64,000 nucleotides of DNA from Actinomadura macrotermitis (GTDB lineage: Bacteria > Actinomycetota > Actinomycetes > Streptosporangiales > Streptosporangiaceae), in assembly GCF_009604375.1 (NCBI RefSeq), contig NZ_WEGH01000001.1, positions 992,001 through 1,056,000 of the forward strand, written 5' to 3'. Of the stretch, positions 16,235 through 24,976 are shown in pieces. The notes beneath the pieces were generated by a model. It ran no database searches, was not told the origin of the DNA, and saw nothing but the letters and a program-made list of their open reading frames with translations. How positions within the stretch are numbered: the stretch's first letter is position 1; each line of letters begins with the position of its first letter. A program made the translations under genes and the position numbers.

Positions 16235-18564
16235 TCAACGTCCGCCCTTCGCTGGACGGCGCGCACCCCGGCGGGACGGGCCCGCCCGCGGCGCGGCACA
16301 CCCCGGGCACCATCGAATGGCTGATCTTCCGGCGCGTGGTGTACTACGGCGCCGCCCTCGTCCTGATGACGGTGCTGTCGCTGCTGCGCGACCTCGTGGT
16401 GGCGCAGCTGGCGCTCGTCCCGCTGCTGCTGACGGTGCCCGGCCTGCTGCTGCTGAACGCGCTGCGCGTGCCCGGCACGGCGGTGGCCCTGTTCCCGCTG
16501 TACGTGCCGGCCTGCTCGCTGGTCGTGCTGATGGGATCGGGGCTGGCCGTCGATCTCATCGGCGGACAGCTCGGAGTGGAACACCCCCTGTACCCGGCGC
16601 CGATGCTCATCGGCCTGCAGGCGGTCTGCCTGATCCTCCTGCTGGCGGGGACGACGGCCCCGCTCAGCACCGCGATCCCCCGGCCGGCGCTGCCCTCGGC
16701 GCGCTGGCTGGCGCTGGCGATGCTCCTGCCGCTGCTGGCGGCGGCCGGCGCACTGCGGCTGAACCACGGCCACGGCCCGGTGCTGGCCGTGGCGGTGCTG
16801 GCCGCCTGCGGCGTGGTGGTCGCCTGGGCGGCGCTGGCCGCGGGGCGGCTGGACGTCACGCGCATCTCCCTGCTGCTGTTCGCGGTGTCGCTGGCGATGA
16901 TGTGGGCCTACTCGCTGCGCAGCGACCTGGTGTACGGCTTCGACATCTCCACCGAGTACGCGGTCGCGACCCAGACCGTCCGGGCCGGGGTGTGGCAGAT
17001 GCACCCCCATCCGGACGCCTACGGCGCGATGCTGAGCATCACCGTGCTGCCCGCGCAGCTGCACGCGCTGACCGGCATCGACATCGCGATGATCTTCAAA
17101 CTGGCGTATCCGGCCACGTTCGCGATGTTCGTCGTGGGGATCTTCAACATCGCCGGGCGCTTCCTGCCGCCCCGCTGGGCCACGCTCACCGCCGCCTACG
17201 TCCTGGTGCAGGGGGGCGTCTCCCAGCAGCTTCCGGCGCTGGCCCGGCAGGAGATCGCGCTGCTGTTCTTCCTGGCGCTGTGCGCGGCCCTGCTGGAGAT
17301 CAGCATGCCCCGGGTCCCGCGGCTGGTCCTGGTGGCCCTGTTCGGCCCGGCGCTGGTGGTGGCGCACTACTCTTCGGCCTACTTCGCGCTGATGATGCTG
17401 TTCGGGGCCGTCGTCATCCAGATCCTGCTCGGCCTGCTGCGCCGCACCGCCGCGATCCGCTGGACGGTCGCGATGGCGCTGGCCACCGGCGTGGCGAGCG
17501 CCGCGCTCTGGTACGGGCCGATCACCCAGTCGGCGTCCAACCTGGGCCAGCTGCGCACCGCGCTCAGCTCCGACGGCCTGCAACTGCTGCCGCACGACAA
17601 GGGCAAGGGGATCATCGCCGCGTACCTGTCCGGCGGCGAAGGCGCGACGATCTCCGCCGCCGAGTACGACAAGCAGGTCCGCGAGCTGTACGCCGGCCGC
17701 AAGTACGTCTCCCCGCCGCCGGGCGCCACCGACCCCCGCAACGCGCTGCGCGACCGGTCGCTGCCCAAGGAGGAGTCGCTGCTGCCGCCGGTCAGCGCGC
17801 TGCTCGACCTGGCGGTCCTGGTGTTCGCCCAGCTCGGCAACCTGCTGGCGCTGGTCGCGGCGACGCTGATGGCCTTCCAGCGCCGCTCCCCCGGGCTGAC
17901 CCGCCAGGTCGGGCTGCTCGCGCTGCCCGCGCTCGGGGCGCTGGTGCTGTTCCGGCTGTCGGGCACCCTCGCCATCACCTACAACCAGGGCCGCGCGCAG
18001 ATCCAGGCGCTCACCCTCGTCTCGGTCGCGCTGTTCTGGATGCTGCACCAGGTCGCGCCCCGGCTCGGCCGGGCCGCGCGCACGGTGCCGGCTCCCCGCC
18101 TGGACCTGCTGGTCTGGGGGGCCGTCGCCACGGCCGTACTGACGATCTTCCTGAAGACCAGCGGGCTGTCCACGCTCGCCCTCGGCGGCACCCCGGGCAC
18201 CCAGCTCGCGGCGCGCGGAGAGGACTACGAGCGCTTCTACGAGCACGACGCCGAACTCGCCGCCGCCCACTGGCTCGGCCTGCGGATCGCGGGCACCGAC
18301 GACATGGTCTACTCCGACCGCTACGGCCAGATCCGGCTGTACACCCAGATCGGCGCCGGCCGGCCGGGCATGATGACCGACCTCGCGCCCGCCGCCCTGA
18401 ACCGGGAGGCGTGGATCTACGCGACCCGGGTCAACGTCGTGCAGGGCCGGGCCCGCTCCTCGGTGAACGGCTCCCTGGCCACCTATGCCTTCCCCGCCGC
18501 CTTCATCAGGGACAACTACGACCTGGTGTACACGAACGGAGCCTCCGAGGTGTACCACCGATGA
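16231..18564 (+). CDS. Large polytopic membrane protein, DUF2206-like, polymerase or GT-C candidate
   Basis: This is a 777-aa integral membrane protein with about 14 hydrophobic segments across residues 25-650 and a soluble C-terminal tail of about 130 residues. The loop LVYGFDISTEYAVATQTVRAG resembles the acidic first loop of GT-C transferases and DUF2206 proteins, where the Asp is catalytic. In a glycosyltransferase-flippase operon it is the best candidate for the Wzy-type polymerase, or for a GT-C transferase that uses polyprenyl-phosphate sugars outside the membrane (inference). Start is GTG 16231, overlapping the upstream stop as GTGA. No other polymerase is present in the operon. Confidence 0.7.
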   Translation: MINVRPSLDGAHPGGTGPPAARHTPGTIEWLIFRRVVYYGAALVLMTVLSLLRDLVVAQLALVPLLLTVPGLLLLNALRVPGTAVALFPLYVPACSLVVLMGSGLAVDLIGGQLGVEHPLYPAPMLIGLQAVCLILLLAGTTAPLSTAIPRPALPSARWLALAMLLPLLAAAGALRLNHGHGPVLAVAVLAACGVVVAWAALAAGRLDVTRISLLLFAVSLAMMWAYSLRSDLVYGFDISTEYAVATQTVRAGVWQMHPHPDAYGAMLSITVLPAQLHALTGIDIAMIFKLAYPATFAMFVVGIFNIAGRFLPPRWATLTAAYVLVQGGVSQQLPALARQEIALLFFLALCAALLEISMPRVPRLVLVALFGPALVVAHYSSAYFALMMLFGAVVIQILLGLLRRTAAIRWTVAMALATGVASAALWYGPITQSASNLGQLRTALSSDGLQLLPHDKGKGIIAAYLSGGEGATISAAEYDKQVRELYAGRKYVSPPPGATDPRNALRDRSLPKEESLLPPVSALLDLAVLVFAQLGNLLALVAATLMAFQRRSPGLTRQVGLLALPALGALVLFRLSGTLAITYNQGRAQIQALTLVSVALFWMLHQVAPRLGRAARTVPAPRLDLLVWGAVATAVLTIFLKTSGLSTLALGGTPGTQLAARGEDYERFYEHDAELAAAHWLGLRIAGTDDMVYSDRYGQIRLYTQIGAGRPGMMTDLAPAALNREAWIYATRVNVVQGRARSSVNGSLATYAFPAAFIRDNYDLVYTNGASEVYHR

Positions 18565-19475
18565 TCTCGATCGTCGTCATCAGCAAGGACGAGCCGGAGC
18601 TGGCCGCGACGCTCACCGGCGCCGCGGCGTCGGCGGCGGCCACCGGCGAGCCGTACGAGCTGGTCGTGGTGGACGCCTCCGACGGCCGCCTCGACCGCAT
18701 CGCCGCCGCCCATCCGGCGGTGCGCTGGCTGCGCTTCGACCGCCCGGCGGGGGTGCGGGTGTCCATCCCGCACCAGCGCAACGCGGGGGTCCGGGCGGCG
18801 CGCGGCGACGTCATCGTGTTCACCGACGCCGGCTGCCGTCCGCTGGACGGCTGGCTGCGGGAGCTGCTGGAACCGCTGCGCAAGGACGGCGAGCGGATCG
18901 TGGCCGGGGTCGCGGTCGGGCCGGCCGGCCACGACGGCCTGTACGACCAGGGGGCGCTGCGCGCGGCCGCCTACCTGGACGAGTGCCCCACCATCAACCT
19001 GGCCTTCCGGCGTGAGGTCTTCGACGCCGTCGGCGGGTTCGACGAGTCCTTCGAGTACGGCTCGGACGTGGACTTCGCCTGGCGGGTCATCGCGGCGGGG
19101 CACCGCATCCGCAGCGCGCCGAAGGCCGTGGTCACCCATGACTGGGGCGACCGGCGGCGGCAGGCACGCCGTTCCTACGCCTACGGCAAGGCCCGCGCCC
19201 GCCTGTACCTCAAGCACCGCGACCGGCTGCCCCGGCTGCCGCGCACCGAGCCGATGGTGGTGGCCTACCCGCTGTACCTGCTGGGCCTGCCGGTCGCGCT
19301 CGCGGCGACGGCCGTCGCGTGGCCGTGGTCCGCGGCGGCGTTCCCCGCCTATCTGGCGCTGCTGGCGGTCCCGGCCTGGCGCAACCGGCGCAACGGTGCG
19401 CTCCGGGTGATCGTGGACCATCTGGTCTACGGCGCCGGCGTGCTCGCCGAGGTGGCCGGCCGGATCCGCCGATGA
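18561..19475 (+). CDS. Family 2 glycosyltransferase
   Basis: This 304-aa GT-A transferase has an N-terminal strand (MISIVVISKDEPELAATL), VVVDASDGRLD in place of the usual DDGSTD, and the second acidic motif VFTDAGCRP (about residues 89-97). The acceptor motif YGSDVDFAWRVIAAGHRI is clear. Two membrane segments near the end (about 230-270) anchor it. It overlaps both neighbours by ATGA. The altered first DxD suggests a distinct donor but it is probably active. Confidence 0.82.
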   Translation: MISIVVISKDEPELAATLTGAAASAAATGEPYELVVVDASDGRLDRIAAAHPAVRWLRFDRPAGVRVSIPHQRNAGVRAARGDVIVFTDAGCRPLDGWLRELLEPLRKDGERIVAGVAVGPAGHDGLYDQGALRAAAYLDECPTINLAFRREVFDAVGGFDESFEYGSDVDFAWRVIAAGHRIRSAPKAVVTHDWGDRRRQARRSYAYGKARARLYLKHRDRLPRLPRTEPMVVAYPLYLLGLPVALAATAVAWPWSAAAFPAYLALLAVPAWRNRRNGALRVIVDHLVYGAGVLAEVAGRIRR

Positions 19476-21835
19476 AGATCATCGCCATTCCCCGGGACGG
19501 CAACCCCTACCAGGAGCTGCTCTACGGGGAGCTGCGCAGGCGCGGGGCGCGGATCCGGTACGCCGGTGAACTCACGCCGTCGCACACCCTGAACCTGCTG
19601 CTGCTCCCGCTGGAGCTGCTGGCCTGGCGGCTGGCCGGGGCGCGCCTGGTGCACCTGCACTGGGTGTTCAAGTTCGGGCTGCCCGGCGGCGGCCCCGGCC
19701 GCCGGGCCGCGCAGCTGTGGTTCCGGATCGTGCTCGGCGTGCTCCGGCCGCTCGGGCTGCGGCTGGTGTGGACGGCGCACAACGTCCTGCCGCACTCGCG
19801 GGTGTTCGCCGACGACGCGGCGGCGCGGCGGCGCCTGGTGCGGGCCAGCGACCTGGTGATCGTGCACGCCCTGTCCGCGCTGGACGGGCTGGCCGCGCTC
19901 GGCGCGCATCCCCGCCGGGCCGAGGTCGTCCCGCATGGCCCCTTCCCCGCGCCGGAACTGCCGGCCCCGGCGGGCCGCGGCCGGTTCCTGTTCCTCGGCA
20001 TGATCGCGGAGTACAAGGGGGTGGAGGACCTGCTGGCCGCCTTCGCGGCGCTGCCGGCCGGCCACGAGGCGACCCTCACCGTCGCGGGCTCCTGCCCCGA
20101 CCCGGCGCTCGCGGCCCGGCTGAAGGAGCTGGCCGCGCCCGTCGCCGACCGGGTGACGCTGCGGCTGGAGCGGATCCCCGACGCGGAGCTGGCCGGCCTG
20201 TACGCGGACGCCGACGTGGTGGTCCTGCCGTTCCGGCAGATCACCACCAGCGGCAGCGCGCTGCTGGCCCTCGCACACGGGCGGCCGCTGCTCGTGCCCG
20301 ACCTGCCGGGGCTGGCCGAGCTGCCGGAGGCGGCCGTGCGGCGCTACGACGGCGGCGTCCCCGCCCTCACCCGGGCGCTGGCCGAGCTGGCCGAGGCGGA
20401 TACCGCGCGGCTGGAGGCGATGTCGCGGGCGGCGCTGGACCACGTGCGCGATCACGGCTGGGACCGGATCGGCGAGCAGACCCTGCGCCTTTTCGGGGAG
20501 GTGACCGCGCGGACGGCGCCCGCCGCGGGCCTCCTGCCCGCGCCGCTGCGGTCATGGCTGCAGCGGATCTCCAAGGACGCGCTCTACCGGGGCTCGCTGC
20601 TGCTGCTGGCCAACACGATGTCCCTGGCGGGACTCGGTTTCGTGTTCTGGGCGCTGGCCGCGCACAGCTACCCCCCGGCCGCCGTCGGCTGGCTGGCCGG
20701 CGTCACGGCCGGGGTGAACCTGCTGGCCACGGTCGCCTCCCTCGGCCTCGCCAACACCGTCATCCGGCATCTGCCGAAGGCGCAGGACCCGCGCTCCCTG
20801 GTCCGCGCGACGGTGGGGGCGGTCGCGGTGGTCGGCGGCTCCCTGGCGCTGGCGTGCCTGCTGCTCCTGACGCCCCTGCTGCCCGGCGGCGGCCCGGATC
20901 TCGGCGGCGATCTGCGCTCGGTGCTGCTGGTCATCCTGCTGGTGGTCAGCACCTCGGCGGGCGGCACCCTGGACGCCGGGCTCATCGCGCTGCGGGCCAC
21001 CGGCGCGCTGTTCGCCAAGAACCTGGTGGGCGGTGTCATCAAGGTGGGGGCGCTGCTGGCGCTGATCCCGTTCGGGCTGCCGGGGCTGATCGTCGCCTAC
21101 GGCAGCGGCGCCGTCCTCGCCGCCGCACTGGGCGGGGCGGCCCTGCTCCGGCGGCTGCCCCGCGTGCCCGGCGGGCCGGGCCCGGTCACGGTGCTGCGGC
21201 GGCACCTGTCGTTCTCCGGCGGCAGCTATCTCGGCACCGTCCTCGGCATCCTGCCCAGCACCGTCGTCCCCCTGCAGGTCCTGACGATCAGCGGCAGCCG
21301 GCAGACCGCGTGGTTCGCGGTCGCCTTCCAGATCGCCGGATTCCTCAACTTCATCCCGTCCACCGCGGCGCAGGTGACCTTCGCCGAGGCGCAGCGCGGG
21401 GCGCTGCGGCGGCAGTTGCTCAAGGCGGTCAAGGCGGTCTACGTGCTGCTGCTGCCGGCCGTGCTGGCCGCGGTCGTCGCGGCGCCGTACCTGCTGCGCA
21501 TGTTCGGCGCCGAGTACGCGCGGTCGGCCACCGGCTGCCTGCGGCTGCTGGCCCTGGCCGCGCTCCTGACCGGCGGCACCTACCTGGTCGACGCGGCGCT
21601 GATCGCCCGGGACCGCACCGGGGCCTACATCTTCATGAACGGGGTGAACGCCGCCCTCGTGGTGACCTGCTGCGGCCTGCTGCTCCCGCACGGGCTGAAC
21701 GCCGGGGCGCTCGGCTGGGTGATCGCGCAGGCGCTGTCGCTGCTGATCGGCCTCGTGGTGATCGCCACCAGCTTCGGCATGCGGCGCCGGCCGCCCGCCG
21801 ATCAGGCGGCGGTGAGGACGGCGGCGCTGCCGTAG
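19472..21835 (+). CDS. Family 4 glycosyltransferase fused to Wzx-type flippase
   Basis: This 787-aa fusion has two parts. Residues 1 to about 345 form a GT-B glycosyltransferase (LHWVFKFG, VWTAHNVLPHSR, FLGMIAEYKGVEDLLAAF, and LPFRQITTSGSALLALAHG at the donor site). Residues from about 365 to 770 form a polysaccharide-flippase-like (MATE/Wzx/MurJ superfamily) domain with about 12 membrane segments, beginning YRGSLLLLANTMSLAGLGF. The two parts are normally separate genes. The fusion would couple addition of the last sugar to export of the lipid-linked unit (inference). The frame is continuous with no frameshift. The last 34 bp overlap the convergent thiolase gene. Confidence 0.85.
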   Translation: MKIIAIPRDGNPYQELLYGELRRRGARIRYAGELTPSHTLNLLLLPLELLAWRLAGARLVHLHWVFKFGLPGGGPGRRAAQLWFRIVLGVLRPLGLRLVWTAHNVLPHSRVFADDAAARRRLVRASDLVIVHALSALDGLAALGAHPRRAEVVPHGPFPAPELPAPAGRGRFLFLGMIAEYKGVEDLLAAFAALPAGHEATLTVAGSCPDPALAARLKELAAPVADRVTLRLERIPDAELAGLYADADVVVLPFRQITTSGSALLALAHGRPLLVPDLPGLAELPEAAVRRYDGGVPALTRALAELAEADTARLEAMSRAALDHVRDHGWDRIGEQTLRLFGEVTARTAPAAGLLPAPLRSWLQRISKDALYRGSLLLLANTMSLAGLGFVFWALAAHSYPPAAVGWLAGVTAGVNLLATVASLGLANTVIRHLPKAQDPRSLVRATVGAVAVVGGSLALACLLLLTPLLPGGGPDLGGDLRSVLLVILLVVSTSAGGTLDAGLIALRATGALFAKNLVGGVIKVGALLALIPFGLPGLIVAYGSGAVLAAALGGAALLRRLPRVPGGPGPVTVLRRHLSFSGGSYLGTVLGILPSTVVPLQVLTISGSRQTAWFAVAFQIAGFLNFIPSTAAQVTFAEAQRGALRRQLLKAVKAVYVLLLPAVLAAVVAAPYLLRMFGAEYARSATGCLRLLALAALLTGGTYLVDAALIARDRTGAYIFMNGVNAALVVTCCGLLLPHGLNAGALGWVIAQALSLLIGLVVIATSFGMRRRPPADQAAVRTAALP

Positions 21836-22938
21836 CCGCCGCCGAACCCGGTGCACAGGGCCACGCCCGCGCCCGGAACCTGGTTGGTGCCGGTCCCGCG
21901 CAATTGCCGGACGGCCTCGGCCACGTTGTTGAGGCCGTGCACGTACCCCTCCGACAGCAGCCCGCCGTGCGGGTTGACCGGCATCCGCCCGTTCCAGGCC
22001 ATCTCCTGCGCGCGCAGGAAGACGCCGAGGTCGGCGCGCGGCACCAGGCCGAAGTCCTCCAACTGCCGCGGCACCAGCCAGCTGTAGGCGTCGTAGAGCA
22101 GGGCCACGTCGATGTCGGCCGGTCTCATCCCGGCGGCCTCGTAGAGCGGGCCCGCCACGTACGCCGAGAAGATCCGGGTGACGTCGCCGGCGCGGTCCAT
22201 CGCGGACGCGCCCGGCCCGCCGCCGCGCACGACCGCGTGGATGCGCGGCGCGTCCGGCGCGCGGTCGGCGCGGGTGACGACGAGTGCGCAGGCCCCGTCG
22301 GTCTCCTGGCAGCAGTCCAGGCGGCGGAGCGGCGAGGCCACCATGGGGCTGTCCAGGTAGCCGGGCAGGTCGAGCCGTTCGCGCCGGAGCGCCCGGGGGT
22401 TGCGCAGGGCGTGCGAGCGGGACTGCCCGACGACGGCGTAGGTGTGCCGCTCGGTCAGGCCGGTGTCGTGCAGGTAGCGCTGCCCGGCGAGGGCGAACTG
22501 GTGCACCGGCCCCGCCATCCCGTACGGGTGGGTGAACTGCTCCTCGGTGCCCTCCCCCAGCTTCAGGCCGAGGGCGTTCATCCGCTTGCCGGAGCGGCCG
22601 TTCAGCGCCCGGTAGACGAGCACGTTCTCGGCGAGGCCCGCGTCCACGAGCATCGCGGCGTCGGCGAGGATCGAGGCGCTCTGCGTCCCGCCGCCGTAGA
22701 TCTCGTTGTGCCAGCCGATCTCGGACAGCCCCAGCTCGCGCGCCAGGTACAGCACCGGCGCCGAGTCGTTCAGGTGGTAGGACAGGACCGCGTCGGGGCG
22801 TTCGATCCCGGCGTCGGCGAGGGCCGCCCGCGACGCCTCGGCGGCGAGGCTCAGCTCGCTGCGGCCCGACGCGCGCGACAGCGCGGTCATCCCGACCCCC
22901 GCGACCGCCGCCCTGCCCGAGAAACCCTGCCGGCCCAC
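21802..22938 (-). CDS. Lipid-transfer-protein (SCP2-type) thiolase, Ltp-like
   Basis: This 378-aa thiolase-fold protein is of the lipid-transfer type. The N-terminal region has EIYGGGTQSASILADAAMLV where degradative thiolases carry the nucleophilic Cys, so the Cys is replaced. The C-terminal PVNPHGGLLSEGYVHGLNNV and FGGGYGSAAVL segments match the Ltp family. Some Ltp proteins (Ltp2 of steroid side-chain breakdown) are retro-aldolases that work with a DUF35 protein, and one is encoded at 35178 under a similar operator. The GTG at 22938 has GAGGGGGG 5 nt upstream; the frame is open to 22986. An operator and -10 box lie at 23057-23080. Confidence 0.82.
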   Translation of the reverse strand: MGRQGFSGRAAVAGVGMTALSRASGRSELSLAAEASRAALADAGIERPDAVLSYHLNDSAPVLYLARELGLSEIGWHNEIYGGGTQSASILADAAMLVDAGLAENVLVYRALNGRSGKRMNALGLKLGEGTEEQFTHPYGMAGPVHQFALAGQRYLHDTGLTERHTYAVVGQSRSHALRNPRALRRERLDLPGYLDSPMVASPLRRLDCCQETDGACALVVTRADRAPDAPRIHAVVRGGGPGASAMDRAGDVTRIFSAYVAGPLYEAAGMRPADIDVALLYDAYSWLVPRQLEDFGLVPRADLGVFLRAQEMAWNGRMPVNPHGGLLSEGYVHGLNNVAEAVRQLRGTGTNQVPGAGVALCTGFGGGYGSAAVLTAA

Positions 22939-23056
22939 GCGCCCCCCTCGTCCGGTGCCGCCCGCCGGTGATGGGGCGCGATCCATCCCCGGCGGACGGC
23001 GTCTGGCCGGGCCGGGGGATCACCCGGCCGCGCAGCCGACGCTAACGCGAACCACC

Positions 23057-23062
23057 TCTATA
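23057..23062 (-). promoter_or_regulatory. -10 box of the Ltp-like thiolase gene
   Basis: On the minus strand this reads TATAGA, directly downstream of the operator at 23063-23080. It gives a leader of roughly 110 nt to the GTG at 22938. Confidence 0.45.
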
Positions 23063-23080
23063 CACAAGCGCTTGCTCGGT
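23063..23080. promoter_or_regulatory. 18-bp operator, regulon site 2
   Basis: CACAAGCG-CT-TGCTCGGT is a member of the repeated operator family. It also contains CAAG-CG-CTTG, the core of the mycobacterial KstR2 motif (from memory). It lies 2 bp past the response-regulator stop and just upstream of the thiolase -10 box. Confidence 0.6.
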
Positions 23081-23081
23081 A

Positions 23082-23717
23082 TCAGTCGGCCAGCCTGATC
23101 AGGCGGCGCTCGGCGGCGACCGTCACCGCGGCGGTGCGGGTCTCCACGCCCAGCTTGGCGAACACGTGCACCAGGTGGGTCTTCACCGTCGCCTCGCTGA
23201 TGAACAGCTCCTTCGCGATCGCCCGGTTCGACAGGCCGCGGGCCACCAGCTCCAGGATCTCGATCTCGCGCGGGCTGAGCGCCGGGGCGGGGTCGCGCAC
23301 CCGGTTCAGCAGCCGGGTCGCCACCTCGGGCGACAGGGCGGTCTCGCCGCGCGCGGCCGTCCGCACGCCCCGGAACAGCTCCTCGGGCGGGCCGGCCTTC
23401 AGCAGGTACCCGGCCGCGCCGACGGCGACGGCGCGGGCGATGTCGGCGTCGGAGTCGTAGGTGGTCAGCACCAGCACGCGCGGCGGGTCGGGCAGGGCGA
23501 GGATGCGCCGGGTCGCCTCGACGCCGTCCATGCCGGGGCCGAGCCGCAGGTCCATCAGGACCAGGTCGGGCCGCAGCAGGCCCGCCTGCCGGACGGCCGC
23601 GGCGCCGTCGGCCGCCTCGCCGACCACCTCGATGCCCGGCTCGGCGCCGAGCAGCGCGCACAGCCCGGCGCGCACCACCGGGTGGTCGTCGGCGATCAGC
23701 ACGCCGATGGGGTTCAT
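23082..23717 (-). CDS. NarL-type response regulator, SenR-like
   Basis: This two-component response regulator (211 aa) has receiver residues D10, D11 and phosphorylation site D56 (LVLMDLRLG), with K at LLKAGPP. The C-terminal LuxR HTH (LSPREIEILELVARGLSNRAIAKEL and TVKTHLVHVFAKLGV) is at about 150-205. Its start overlaps the kinase stop (ATGA), so the two are co-translated. Next to a divergent HbpS-like gene it matches the SenS/SenR arrangement of Streptomyces, where SenR activates haem and oxidative-stress genes. Assignment to SenR is by context. Confidence 0.82.
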   Translation of the reverse strand: MNPIGVLIADDHPVVRAGLCALLGAEPGIEVVGEAADGAAAVRQAGLLRPDLVLMDLRLGPGMDGVEATRRILALPDPPRVLVLTTYDSDADIARAVAVGAAGYLLKAGPPEELFRGVRTAARGETALSPEVATRLLNRVRDPAPALSPREIEILELVARGLSNRAIAKELFISEATVKTHLVHVFAKLGVETRTAAVTVAAERRLIRLAD

Positions 23718-24811
23718 GGGCCGCTCCTTGGGATCGTGGCCGCGACGACGGTGCCCTCGCCGGGCGCGCTCTCCACCACCAGCCTCCCGCCGGCCTCGGC
23801 GAGCCGGTCGCGCATGGCGCGCAGCCCGTAGCCGCGGCCGGCGCCGGGGCGCGGCGCGGCCGGGTCGAAGCCCGCGCCGTCGTCGGCGATGTCGAGCGTC
23901 ACCGCGTCGTCCAGGTAGGACAGCGTGAGCACGACGCGGGCCGCGCCCGCGTGCTCGCGGGCGTTGGCGAGGGCGCCCTGCGCGACGCGCAGCAGCGCCT
24001 CCTCGGCGCGGGCGCCGGTCGGGTACTCGGCGCCGTCCACCCGCAGGTCCGCGCCGGCCCCTTCGGCGACGGCGCGCAGCGCCGCGGGCAGCGACCCGGC
24101 GGCCAGCCCCGGCGGGGCGAGGGCGCGCACGAACCGGCGCGCCTCCTCCAGGTTCTCCGCGGCGGTCCCGGCCGCCCGCCGGACGTGCCCGCGCGCCGCA
24201 GCCGGGTCGCTTCCCCACTCGCGGTCGGCGGCCTGCAGCAGCATGCCCATGCTGGTCAGCCCCTGCGCGAGGGTGTCGTGGATCTCCCGGGCGAGCCGCT
24301 CGCGCTCGGCCAGCACCCCGGCCTCGTGCTGCGCGGCGGCGAGCCCGTCCATCAGCCGCCGCAGCTCCAGGAAGATCACGGTGGTCATGCCGGCGACCGC
24401 GACCGGCGCGAGCACCAGGCTCGGGTCGATCCGGTCGGCCAGCCGCAGCTGCGCGACGACGTAGGTCGCGGTCAGCACGGTCACCAGCGCGATCGCGGCG
24501 CGGGTGCCGAGCAGCCGGAGGGCGATGAAGAACAGCGGGATCGCGCACCAGCCGAAGCTCGGCGCCATCAGCACCAGCGCGGCCCAGCAGGCGGTGACGG
24601 CCGCCAGCCACGCCGGGCGCCACCGGCCGAGCACGTCCCAGGCGACGATCCCCGCCGCGTAGCCGACGGCGAGGACGCCGCTCAGCACCAGCGGGACGGC
24701 GCTCTCGCGGCCGATCCCGTGCCGGACGACGAACCGCGACGCCGACGCGGCGAGCAGCAGGAAGAAACCCGCGTGCATCGCCTGGTAGATCCGCTGCTCG
24801 GCCGCCGTCAT
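23714..24811 (-). CDS. NarL-type sensor histidine kinase, SenS-like
   Basis: This 365-aa membrane kinase has five or six N-terminal membrane segments (about residues 12-150). The HisKA_3 dimerisation domain has phospho-acceptor H178 in LAREIHDTLAQGL. The ATPase domain contains the N/G-box region LANAREHAGA and DDGAGFDPAAPRPGAGRGYGLRAMRDR in outline. SenS of Streptomyces reticuli has five membrane segments and is tuned by the extracellular haem protein HbpS, and the HbpS-like gene here is divergent 165 nt away. ATG 24811 follows a GGGGGAGGG ribosome-binding site. Confidence 0.8.
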   Translation of the reverse strand: MTAAEQRIYQAMHAGFFLLLAASASRFVVRHGIGRESAVPLVLSGVLAVGYAAGIVAWDVLGRWRPAWLAAVTACWAALVLMAPSFGWCAIPLFFIALRLLGTRAAIALVTVLTATYVVAQLRLADRIDPSLVLAPVAVAGMTTVIFLELRRLMDGLAAAQHEAGVLAERERLAREIHDTLAQGLTSMGMLLQAADREWGSDPAAARGHVRRAAGTAAENLEEARRFVRALAPPGLAAGSLPAALRAVAEGAGADLRVDGAEYPTGARAEEALLRVAQGALANAREHAGAARVVLTLSYLDDAVTLDIADDGAGFDPAAPRPGAGRGYGLRAMRDRLAEAGGRLVVESAPGEGTVVAATIPRSGP

Positions 24812-24870
24812 GCCCGTCCCTCCCCCTGGAATCACGCTACTTCAGCCTGGAGAAGGGGCCGGCCGGGGGC

Positions 24871-24888
24871 ATCAACCGATCGGTTGAT
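24871..24888. promoter_or_regulatory. Perfect 18-bp palindrome between kinase and HbpS-like gene
   Basis: ATCAACCGATCGGTTGAT is perfectly self-complementary. It sits in the 165-nt divergent region, 89 nt from the HbpS-like start and 60 nt from the kinase start. A LuxR-type regulator such as the adjacent SenR-like protein could bind it to control both directions. Confidence 0.55.
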
Positions 24889-24976
24889 AGCAGGATCGTC
24901 CACCGCCCCGATGGCGGGCGGGCCTGGCGCGGCGAGGCTGGAACACGTCGAACCGACCCCTGACGAAGGACACACC

